Shown piece after piece: positions 1-5,345 of a stretch of DNA of 5,345 nucleotides. The stretch covers positions 2,315 to 7,659 of the forward strand of contig MGTA01000078.1 of assembly GCA_001799225.1 (NCBI GenBank), given 5' to 3'. The DNA comes from Deltaproteobacteria bacterium RIFOXYD12_FULL_50_9. GTDB taxonomy: Bacteria > Desulfobacterota > Desulfobulbia > Desulfobulbales > CALZHT01. Positions within the stretch are counted from its first letter, which is position 1. Each line of letters opens with the position of its first letter. The notes under the pieces were generated by a model, which did not search any database, was not told the origin of the DNA, and worked only from the letters and a program-made list of their open reading frames with translations. The position numbers were made by a program, and so were the translations under genes.

Positions 1-1
1 C

Positions 2-1342
2 GAGAAGATGAATCGCACTATGCACCACGCACCACGCACCACGCACTTTTTTTATCCGGGACCGGACGTTCTGCCATTTGATCATCACGACATCAGGGTC
101 TATATCGATAATCTCTTTGTTGAAGGGCAACTTACCCCTGTCCAACAACCGGATATTGCCATTGATAGAGGTTCTTGGATTCGCAGCGGTATCATCGAAG
201 CAGGGGCGAATGAAGACAAAGTGCGTATTGTTCGTCTTTTCGATCTTGTCGAAAAGGGTCTGCCTACCACAGAATCCCGATATTCAGATTGGACAACTTT
301 TGCCCTGAAATGGGCCGAGTTGTCTGCCATGACAAGAACGAGTGGCGAGGGATTAGGACCGAGTCAGGAAAATCAAGATAGTCTCAACCAATTCAAAAAT
401 CTCCAATCGAAAATCAACATTCTATTTGCCAAGTGGTTAAACGCCCATTATGCCAGCTTGATTAACCTGCCACCGACCAATCCAGCAATGCTGCATCACG
501 TTCCACGACGCATGGCGCGCGATATGGAGGATGCCAGGGGCAGCCGCGTTGCTCTCCTGGTGGTCGATGGACTGGCATTGGATCAGTGGGTCACCATTCG
601 TCAGATCCTTCAGGAGCAAGATAGCAGCCTTATTATACGGGAGTCTGCCACCTTCGCTTGGATTCCAACACTGACATCTGTATCCCGGCAGTCGATTTTC
701 TCCGGAAAGCCACCTCTCTATTTTCCTGCGTCGATCAATTCGACCAACAACGAAGGAAATCTCTGGAAGCAGTTCTGGGAAGGCGCCGGACTTTCCCGTC
801 TCGATATTGCTTATCAGAGAGGACTGGGTGATGGCGACGTGGTTAGCATATTGGAAGAAACAATGAATCCCAATAATACCAGAGTGGTGGGGTTGATCGT
901 GGATAAGATTGATAAGATTATGCACGGCATGCAGCTTGGCGCGGCTGGAATGCACAATCAGATAAAACAGTGGTGCCAGGGAGGCTTTCTCGGATCGTTG
1001 ATCGACTATCTGCTGGGGCACGGTTATGTGGTCTGGCTGACATCCGATCACGGCAATATAGAGTGCTGTGGCCAAGGCCGACCATCTGAAGGAGTAATTG
1101 CCGAAACTCGCGGCGAACGAGTTCGGGTCTATCCGACACCGGAGCTGCGGTCTTCGGTAGCCAACAAATTTACTTTTGCTCACGAATGGAACCCTGTCGG
1201 TCTGCCCGAGGGCTATTTCCCACTTGTTGCCGGTGGTAATGATGCGTTTATTTTATCTGGCGAATCAATCGTCGGACATGGAGGCATTGCTATTGAGGAA
1301 GTCATCGTGCCTTTGGTGAAGTTTGAGAAGAGGACACGGTGA
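2..1342 (+). CDS. pglZ: BREX phosphatase-domain protein PglZ, 5' end off-window
   Basis: PglZ is a core BREX phage-defence protein of the alkaline phosphatase superfamily and is needed for exclusion; its substrate is not settled. Numbering from the ATG at 8, the metal and active-site motifs are all present: VVDG at 185-188 (D187), PTLTSVSRQSIFSG at 220-233 with the candidate Thr/Ser nucleophile at 223-224, VDKIDKIMHG at 298-307 (D302, H306), LTSDHGN at 344-350 (D347, H348) and GHGG at 423-426 (H424). The conserved block FYPGPDVLPFDHHD (15-28), followed by the VYIDNLFVEG segment, matches my recollection of BREX type 3 PglZ, where it lies roughly 250 residues into a protein of about 650. The frame stays open upstream of the ATG (GAG AAG), so this is almost certainly a clipped gene, not a 444-residue protein. 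The C-terminus is complete. The stop overlaps the next gene, which indicates translational coupling. PglZ identity is firm; the BREX subtype is inferred. Confidence 0.9.
   Translation, partial: EKMNRTMHHAPRTTHFFYPGPDVLPFDHHDIRVYIDNLFVEGQLTPVQQPDIAIDRGSWIRSGIIEAGANEDKVRIVRLFDLVEKGLPTTESRYSDWTTFALKWAELSAMTRTSGEGLGPSQENQDSLNQFKNLQSKINILFAKWLNAHYASLINLPPTNPAMLHHVPRRMARDMEDARGSRVALLVVDGLALDQWVTIRQILQEQDSSLIIRESATFAWIPTLTSVSRQSIFSGKPPLYFPASINSTNNEGNLWKQFWEGAGLSRLDIAYQRGLGDGDVVSILEETMNPNNTRVVGLIVDKIDKIMHGMQLGAAGMHNQIKQWCQGGFLGSLIDYLLGHGYVVWLTSDHGNIECCGQGRPSEGVIAETRGERVRVYPTPELRSSVANKFTFAHEWNPVGLPEGYFPLVAGGNDAFILSGESIVGHGGIAIEEVIVPLVKFEKRTR
22..46 (+). repeat. Heptamer tandem repeat GCACCAC, about 3.6 copies, inside pglZ
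   Basis: Three perfect GCACCAC units are followed by a partial GCAC, directly before a run of seven T (47-53). The array is read in the pglZ frame as HHAPRTTH, a stretch that looks unlike the surrounding protein and lies in what I take to be the variable linker before the conserved core. Three units make 21 bases, so the present copy number keeps frame, but gain or loss of one unit would shift it. Confidence 0.85.
1329..1334 (+). promoter_or_regulatory. Ribosome binding site AGAGGA deciding the start of the gene after pglZ
   Basis: AGAGGA lies within the last codons of pglZ, 7 bases before the ATG at 1342 but only 4 before the in-frame GTG at 1339. The spacing favours the ATG, which forms a TGATG stop-start overlap (1340-1344) with pglZ. 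Confidence 0.55.
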
Positions 1343-2091
1343 TGGGTAAGCGACATGAAAAAGTAGGTATACAGAGAGAATTGCATGTGGAGTGGTTTGA
1401 GCATGCTGCGGCAGTTTATGCAGCTGGTTACACCAAAGGTCCGGCTCGCCAAGAGTTTTATTCGTATCTTGACAATGCAAACGGCTTTGTCTCACCACCA
1501 ACCGCCCAAACCAAAACTTATATTGCCAACGCGCTGATCAAAACGTGGATTGAACCAGAAAAGGAATTGATACCTTTAAGAGATACTGCACATAAATTGC
1601 TGAACAATGCTCCCTCCAATCGCACAGCTATTCACTGGGCACTCCTCTGTGCTGCATATCCTTTTTGGTTTAACGTCGCATCATGTATCGGTCGTTTGTT
1701 AAATCTTCAGGATCAGGTTACACAGGCTCAAATTGTTCTGCGTCTCAAGGAAAAATTCGGTGATCGGCAGACAATCAGTAGAAGGGCGCGATATGTTATC
1801 CGCTCCTTTGTGGCTTGGGGCGTCCTTAAGGATTCTCAAGCGCTGGGCTGTTATGAAAAAGTAACGCCGGTTGCTGTGTCAGACCATGATCTGGCCATAT
1901 TATTGGTCGCGGCAGCACTGCATGCCCTCCCAGAAGGTAAAGGGACGCTGCTTCTACTGCTGAACAACCCGGCATCTTTTCCGTTTCAGCTTCCGGTGAT
2001 GACTGGCGATTTCATCTCCCAGCATACCGACCAAATTGAGGTAGTCCGATATGGCTTTGATGATGAGTTGCTGAAACTGAAGGGGATATAA
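1342..2091 (+). CDS. PglZ-coupled protein, putative divergent BrxA-like BREX component
   Basis: This 249-residue protein is translationally coupled to pglZ through a TGATG overlap. A GTG one codon upstream (1339) is a possible alternative start, but the ribosome binding site spacing favours the ATG. It has no signal peptide or obvious membrane segment, so it is probably cytoplasmic. Residues about 98-125 are a hydrophobic helical stretch (HWALLCAAYPFWFN). Residues 126-165 look like a helix-turn-helix or winged-helix unit, with an RRARYVIRSFVAWGVL core at 147-162. Residues 183-210 form a Leu/Ala-rich helical part. BrxA, of the DUF1819 family, is a small DNA-binding BREX protein, about 200 residues in E. 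coli, and I recall it as the last gene after pglZ in type 3 loci. The R-x-x-R-SF-x-x-WG-x-L pattern and the following 'long hydrophobic helix, then NP/HP' layout resemble that family. The match is from memory and weak at sequence level. It could be another PglZ-associated wHTH protein. No further gene follows on this strand, so it probably ends the operon. Confidence 0.6.
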   Translation: MGKRHEKVGIQRELHVEWFEHAAAVYAAGYTKGPARQEFYSYLDNANGFVSPPTAQTKTYIANALIKTWIEPEKELIPLRDTAHKLLNNAPSNRTAIHWALLCAAYPFWFNVASCIGRLLNLQDQVTQAQIVLRLKEKFGDRQTISRRARYVIRSFVAWGVLKDSQALGCYEKVTPVAVSDHDLAILLVAAALHALPEGKGTLLLLLNNPASFPFQLPVMTGDFISQHTDQIEVVRYGFDDELLKLKGI

Positions 2092-2302
2092 TGCAACATT
2101 GGCCGAAATTATAACCTTTGCCACTGTCCAAGGCATCGACCACCAAGAAGGTATAGGTCTGCTGGAGAGCGGGCACAACATGAAATAAGTTGTCCCCTAT
2201 TTCCAAAAGTACTATTTATCTTTGTCGTCATACCTGTATTGTTCTAGCTGGAATCCAGATAAGAAGCTGGATTTCGGATAACAACATGATTTTACAAGTT
2301 TT
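2092..2302. other. Convergent intergenic region, likely defence-island boundary
   Basis: These 211 bases separate the rightward BREX genes from the leftward housekeeping genes, with no convincing gene on either strand. The region contains a TGTCCCCTATTTCC motif (2191-2204), a degenerate palindromic repeat (2223-2286) and a T6 run (2299-2304). The T6 run begins 25 bases after the only strong hairpin, too far for a canonical intrinsic terminator of the BREX operon. No T-tract follows the hairpin on the minus strand either. Confidence 0.5.
2223..2286. repeat. Degenerate nested palindrome, probable short intergenic repeat element
   Basis: The inner arms AATCCAG (2252-2258) and CTGGATT (2267-2273) are a perfect 7-base inverted repeat around an 8-base loop. 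Outer arms TGTCGTCATACC (2223-2234) and GGATAACAACA (2276-2286) are complementary apart from two transitions and one extra base. The left side has about 17 extra bases with no partner on the right, so one internal arm has decayed or been deleted. A GTCATNCC ... ATCCAG ... CTGGAT ... GGNATGAC layout is, from general knowledge, typical of dispersed palindromic repeats in many proteobacterial genomes. It could act as a weak bidirectional terminator, but lacks an adjacent T-tract. Confidence 0.55.
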
Positions 2303-3889
2303 TTAGTTGATTCTGATAAAAAACAGATTGAGCAAGCCGATCAGAAAACCCAGCAGGCCGCCGAACAGGTTTATATATTTGAATTGGTCCTGCATGATGC
2401 CCATAAGCAGCTCTTCCAGGCGCACAAGGTTTAACGAATCAACCTTGCGGGCCACCACCTGTCGGATGTTCAAGGAATCGAGCACAGTCGGAACCTCCCG
2501 GACAATGATATCGCTCATAACCTGCAACACATAGTCTCCGATGCTGTTCCGGACCTCTCTGGGCAGCAGGTCGGCAAGCGTGCCGATCGGCTGGCTCAGG
2601 ATTTTTTCTTCAACCAGTTCTGTGATTAATCGATCAATAACCCTTTTTACCTGGGGTGAGCGGATAATGCTCAGAATCTCTTCCACGGTTCGCTGTTTGG
2701 CAGCCAGAATGCGTCTGGAGCCAAACAGGTTAGTAAGGAATTCTTTAAGAGGATGCTCGGTATGGCGCTCCATAGTTTCCCTGAACAGGCCGGTTAGCGC
2801 GGCTGCGGTGCGGGGATTCTTAAGGATAGTTACTACCTGGTCGCCCAGCCATTGTTTTACAGCAGCAATCGTTTCCGGTTTGACGTCATGCAGGATCGTT
2901 GCAACAGGCGTACTCAGGAACTGTTCAGCCTTGGCGCGGCAGATGATCAATATCCGCGCTTGCACATCTTCGTCGGTAATTACTCCTGCAAGGTCCTCCC
3001 CTTTTTCAGTCAGATATTCGCCAATTTTTCTCTCTAGGGTTTCAGGGTTGATGAATGCTCCGGCAAGAGCGTCAAGCGGACCAAGCGAAGATGTCAGATT
3101 TTTGGCCATAGTGCTGAGCCGTGCAGCAATTTTTTTTTGCAGCGAGGGTTCCTTGATGAGTCCTGAGAAGTGGAGAAGAAGTTCAGGCAGCAAGGCTTCG
3201 AATTGCAGAAATATGACCTTTTTGATCTCCTGCGGCAGCAGTTCATTTAGCGATTTGTTATCAGCCAGCCAGCGGTCGATACTCTTCCCCAGTTCCGAGT
3301 GAACCCATTGATCTACCTCCTTGCCGGCGAGCAGGTTAAAGGTGGCGGCCTCTATTGCCGTAAAACAGTGGTTGCGGGAATCAGAGGAGAAAAGGTCGTC
3401 GAGGTTCCTGGCCAAAAAAATATCGACTCGCTCAGCGATGTTATTGCCAAGTCCCTGAGCAAATGCTTCGCTGTCAATATGGTTATGCAGATGCTTGAGA
3501 AAGCGCCAGCGCATAATTTTAACACCGGCTTTAAAGTATGATCGGTAGCGTTCAGGCACCAGGGAGGTGATCGGACCAAGCTGCAGGTTCAAGAGGTGGC
3601 TGATCCGACTGTCAGTAGTTCGTTTCAGATCCTGACGGAAGCTCTCTTCGGCAAGTGCTTTGCGGAGATCAGGGCCGGTTAACAGGTGATCGCCAACCAT
3701 TTCGCCGATATTTTTTGCCAGTTCGTGGCGCTTGCGCGGGATGACACCTGGGGTCAGAGGCAGACGGAAACCCATGATATGGACGGGGTTGAGAGGTCTG
3801 AACAGCATGCGGATTGCAATATGGTTTGTAATGTAGCCGATAAAGGCGCCTAGCAATGGGGGAGTCGCATATGCAAGCAGTTGGGACAT
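2303..3889 (-). CDS. DUF445 family membrane-anchored protein
   Basis: This is a complete 528-residue member of the DUF445 family (the group of Bacillus YheB and related proteins), whose biochemical role is unknown. The N-terminus carries the family signature: a membrane segment at about 6-30 containing GAFIGYITNHIAIRMLFRP, then PLTPGVIPRKRHELA (44-58). The middle (about 60-500) is a long, mostly helical soluble region with no catalytic motif I recognise. A second hydrophobic segment (505-525, FKYINLFGGLLGFLIG and onwards) ends the protein, as is usual in this family, so both ends are probably membrane-embedded with the helical body on one side. The ATG at 3889 is supported by AAGGAA at a 9-base spacing and by the signature beginning almost at once. 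It lies 37 bases downstream of the PheA/TyrA-type gene on the same strand, which suggests a shared transcript. A run of nine A (on its coding strand) interrupts codons 251-254. Confidence 0.9.
   Translation of the reverse strand: MSQLLAYATPPLLGAFIGYITNHIAIRMLFRPLNPVHIMGFRLPLTPGVIPRKRHELAKNIGEMVGDHLLTGPDLRKALAEESFRQDLKRTTDSRISHLLNLQLGPITSLVPERYRSYFKAGVKIMRWRFLKHLHNHIDSEAFAQGLGNNIAERVDIFLARNLDDLFSSDSRNHCFTAIEAATFNLLAGKEVDQWVHSELGKSIDRWLADNKSLNELLPQEIKKVIFLQFEALLPELLLHFSGLIKEPSLQKKIAARLSTMAKNLTSSLGPLDALAGAFINPETLERKIGEYLTEKGEDLAGVITDEDVQARILIICRAKAEQFLSTPVATILHDVKPETIAAVKQWLGDQVVTILKNPRTAAALTGLFRETMERHTEHPLKEFLTNLFGSRRILAAKQRTVEEILSIIRSPQVKRVIDRLITELVEEKILSQPIGTLADLLPREVRNSIGDYVLQVMSDIIVREVPTVLDSLNIRQVVARKVDSLNLVRLEELLMGIMQDQFKYINLFGGLLGFLIGLLNLFFIRIN
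3130..3138 (-). repeat. A9 homopolymer run within the DUF445 gene
   Basis: Nine consecutive A on the coding strand (T9 on the plus strand) encode part of Gln251-Lys252-Lys253-Ile254. Runs of this length are known sites of polymerase slippage. A one-base change would truncate the protein near its midpoint and remove the C-terminal membrane segment. Confidence 0.8.
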
Positions 3890-3898
3890 TAAGTAGTA

Positions 3899-3904
3899 TT
3901 CCTT
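3899..3904 (-). promoter_or_regulatory. Ribosome binding site AAGGAA of the DUF445 gene
   Basis: AAGGAA on the minus strand lies 9 bases before the ATG at 3889, inside the A/T-rich 37-base spacer after the upstream gene's TGA (3927-3929). I see no clear -35/-10 pair in this spacer, which favours co-transcription with the gene upstream. Confidence 0.7.
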
Positions 3905-3926
3905 AAAAATATAAAAAAATAGTTGA

Positions 3927-5345
3927 TCAAGATCTAATGAAGCGATTCAAGGTTTCGTCAACAGCCAGGGTTTGGATCGTCCGGGACCTGAGAAACTCCT
4001 CGGTGAGAAACTCTCGACCCTGTTCAATGAGCAGATTTATCCCAGAGATGTTGCTTGCTTCGGAAAGTTCAAGAACCTGGATAAGGTGAGCGCTGAAATC
4101 ACGGATAATTTTGTTGCCGGCGCTTGGGGCTGCCAGGATCTCCGCATAGGTCCTGGGGTTCTGCGAATGGACTCTGGCCATTGCCAGTATACCATAGAGT
4201 GAAGTCAGGGTGGAGTGGGTGTCGATATCAGCTGGCGCAATGTTATTGGTTCGCATGGTCATGGCCAAGGCCAGTGAGATAGTGGTTGGCAGTTTCTGGC
4301 CGACGGCCATCAGCAGATCATGACGTTCCGGGGAGTCCTGGCTGATAATGGCGCCATGTTTGTAAAGAAATGATTCGAACTCACTGCAGAGAGAGCCGCT
4401 CCGGAGAGTGCGCACAATCGAGGCATTTTTATCCTTCATGGTCGCAGCTTTGGGTCCCCAGAGATTATGAACAAGCATTATCTCAACCCCAGGTCTGGTA
4501 TGCCTGAGAGCGGCTTGAACCGCAATCTCTGCCTCGCCTGCCAGCAGTACCAAGGCCTGACCGTCCTTAAGCAGAGCGCCGTACCGGGCAATAGTCTCCG
4601 GAGTGGCGCTGATCGGGACGCAGATAATGACCATATCGACTTGCGGTATCATCTCTTCTGGTTTGATAACGCTGGTCCGGCCGGTAAGCATGATTTTATA
4701 GCTCTCGTTTTCAAGCCGACTGGCAAACCATCTACTCATATCGCCTGTACCGATAAAGCCGATATTTTTAATCCGTTTGGCGCGCATATCGATTCGCGGA
4801 AAACTGCCTAAAACCCGGATCGAAGCTGGTTCCTGGATAACCTGATTGGCAATCCGGTCCAGGGCTTCGGCCAGGGATCTATCATTGATATGTCCTTCGG
4901 TTTCGAAAAAAAACTGCAGTTTTTGTGATTTAATATCCGTGTCAGTGCGCATGTCGAGAAGATTGATGCCACGCCTTGAAAATTCGGCCAGGATATCAAA
5001 AAGCAGACCAACCCGGTCTTTTAAAGGCGTGGTTTGCAGGATGGTGGCATCGTAGCCGGATGGCTCAGGGAGGACGCGGCCGATTACTGCGAAACGACTT
5101 CGGTTGTACGGAGCCACTTCGCGTTCTTTAATGATCAAGCCATGGGCAATCAGGAACTCCTCAGCCTCAATCACGCAAAAATCAGTGCGATCCTGATCCT
5201 GGAAGTTGTTGAGATAACCTGCCAGATCCTGCACAGCCACCTGGGTAGTGTTTGGGAAATGGGTAGATATATAATTGTCGGATTGCCGGAGAATAGAGCT
5301 TGAGCCAACCAGGACGTTACAAGCACTCTGTGCTGATGGAAGACC
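3927..5345 (-). CDS. tyrA: Prephenate dehydratase-ACT-prephenate dehydrogenase fusion, 5' end off-window
   Basis: The frame runs open to the right edge. The GTG at 5240 is only an internal codon without a ribosome binding site, and 35 more codons precede it, so the true start is outside. Numbering from that GTG, residues up to 55 resemble the last lobe of prephenate dehydratase, ending EVAPYNRSRFAVIGR (41-55); the usual catalytic Thr-Arg-Phe is Ser48-Arg-Phe. Residues 64-130 form an ACT domain (KDRVGLLFDIL at 74-84, RRGINLLDM at 89-97) in which the phenylalanine-binding ESRP is replaced by RTDT (98-101). Residues 158-437 are TyrA-like: a Rossmann motif IGFIGTGDMS (160-169, last Gly replaced by Ser), VIICVPI (204-210), LVHNLWGP with the probable catalytic His258, and HDLLMAVGQKLP (307-318). 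The expected roles are prephenate to phenylpyruvate and NAD-dependent prephenate to 4-hydroxyphenylpyruvate, in cytoplasmic Phe and Tyr synthesis. The SVK and [TR]HF motifs of typical TyrA are absent, so activity of each domain is inferred. The gene probably shares a transcript with DUF445 downstream. Confidence 0.8.
   Translation of the reverse strand, partial: GLPSAQSACNVLVGSSSILRQSDNYISTHFPNTTQVAVQDLAGYLNNFQDQDRTDFCVIEAEEFLIAHGLIIKEREVAPYNRSRFAVIGRVLPEPSGYDATILQTTPLKDRVGLLFDILAEFSRRGINLLDMRTDTDIKSQKLQFFFETEGHINDRSLAEALDRIANQVIQEPASIRVLGSFPRIDMRAKRIKNIGFIGTGDMSRWFASRLENESYKIMLTGRTSVIKPEEMIPQVDMVIICVPISATPETIARYGALLKDGQALVLLAGEAEIAVQAALRHTRPGVEIMLVHNLWGPKAATMKDKNASIVRTLRSGSLCSEFESFLYKHGAIISQDSPERHDLLMAVGQKLPTTISLALAMTMRTNNIAPADIDTHSTLTSLYGILAMARVHSQNPRTYAEILAAPSAGNKIIRDFSAHLIQVLELSEASNISGINLLIEQGREFLTEEFLRSRTIQTLAVDETLNRFIRS
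4906..4924 (-). repeat. T8 run with a perfect 16-base palindrome in the ACT-coding region
   Basis: AAAAACTGCAGTTTTT (4909-4924) is a perfect palindrome within codons Lys107 to Phe111 of the fusion gene. It merges with a run of eight A on the plus strand (4906-4913), read as TTT TTT TTC for three Phe. It may be chance in an F-rich strand, but combines a hairpin with a slippage-prone run. Confidence 0.7.

Noticed and set aside
8..10. ATG as the true start of pglZ
   Set aside because: The frame is open upstream to the edge, and the family usually has about 250 more residues before the block found here.
902..919. Perfect 9-base direct duplication GATAAGATT encoding Asp-Lys-Ile twice
   Set aside because: It falls on the conserved VDKIDKIMHG active-site motif, so the repetition is explained by protein conservation.
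437..1183. A 248-codon open frame on the minus strand, antisense to pglZ
   Set aside because: It lies entirely opposite well-conserved phosphatase motifs, shows no recognisable domain and has no supporting ribosome binding site.
2012..2206. A 64-codon minus-strand frame whose first half reads like a beta-rich protein fragment (HVVPALQQTYTFLVVDALD)
   Set aside because: The second half runs into the 3' end of the BrxA-like gene, there is no good start context, and I cannot match the peptide to a family. A relic is possible but unsupported.
2252..2304. Hairpin AATCCAG/CTGGATT followed by T6 as an intrinsic terminator
   Set aside because: The T-run starts 25 bases after the hairpin, too far for a canonical terminator, and the stem is only 7 base pairs.
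2541..3302. A 253-codon open frame on the plus strand, antisense to the DUF445 gene
   Set aside because: Its Ser/Arg-rich composition is what the complement of a Leu/Glu/Ala-rich helical protein gives; no domain is recognisable.
5238..5240. GTG as the true start of the PheA/TyrA-type gene
   Set aside because: No ribosome binding site precedes it, the frame stays open to the window edge, and the 35 upstream codons continue the dehydratase-like sequence.

Overview
The window looks like the edge of an anti-phage defence island next to housekeeping genes, in a Gram-negative anaerobe-type genome. A Desulfobacterota-like deltaproteobacterium is my best guess. It rests on remembered family resemblance (a DUF445 protein next to a fused aromatic-acid enzyme, and general intergenic repeat style), not on a marker gene, so it is tentative.

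Left part, plus strand (2-2091): the 3' end of a BREX-type phage-exclusion operon. The first gene is the C-terminal two thirds of a PglZ alkaline-phosphatase-superfamily protein, closest by recall to the BREX type 3 version. Its reading frame is open to the left edge, so the start is off-window. A heptamer tandem repeat (22-46) lies in frame in the linker before its conserved core. The stop codon overlaps the start of a 249-residue protein with a winged-helix-like stretch. Its position as the gene after pglZ and its residue pattern fit a divergent BrxA, which would make it the last gene of the operon. The other BREX genes (brxF, brxC, pglX, brxHII in type 3) would lie to the left, outside the window.

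Middle (2092-2302): a short convergent intergenic region without a convincing gene. It holds a degenerate nested palindrome with ATCCAG/CTGGAT inner arms, and a TGTCCCCTATTTCC motif of the kind seen near repeat-associated transposases. It is the likely boundary between the defence island and the chromosomal backbone. I see no canonical intrinsic terminator.

Right part, minus strand (5345 down to 2303): a two-gene unit read right to left. The upstream gene is a multidomain aromatic amino acid enzyme, open at the right window edge: the end of a prephenate dehydratase domain, an ACT domain, then a TyrA-type prephenate dehydrogenase domain. It would send prephenate towards both phenylalanine and tyrosine. 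Several signature residues are altered. After 37 bases comes a complete DUF445 membrane-anchored protein with a good ribosome binding site, probably co-transcribed.

I do not see a complete undescribed system here. The points most worth a second look are the frameshift-prone repeat in pglZ, the PheA-ACT-TyrA domain order with its missing motifs, and the divergent BrxA-like protein.
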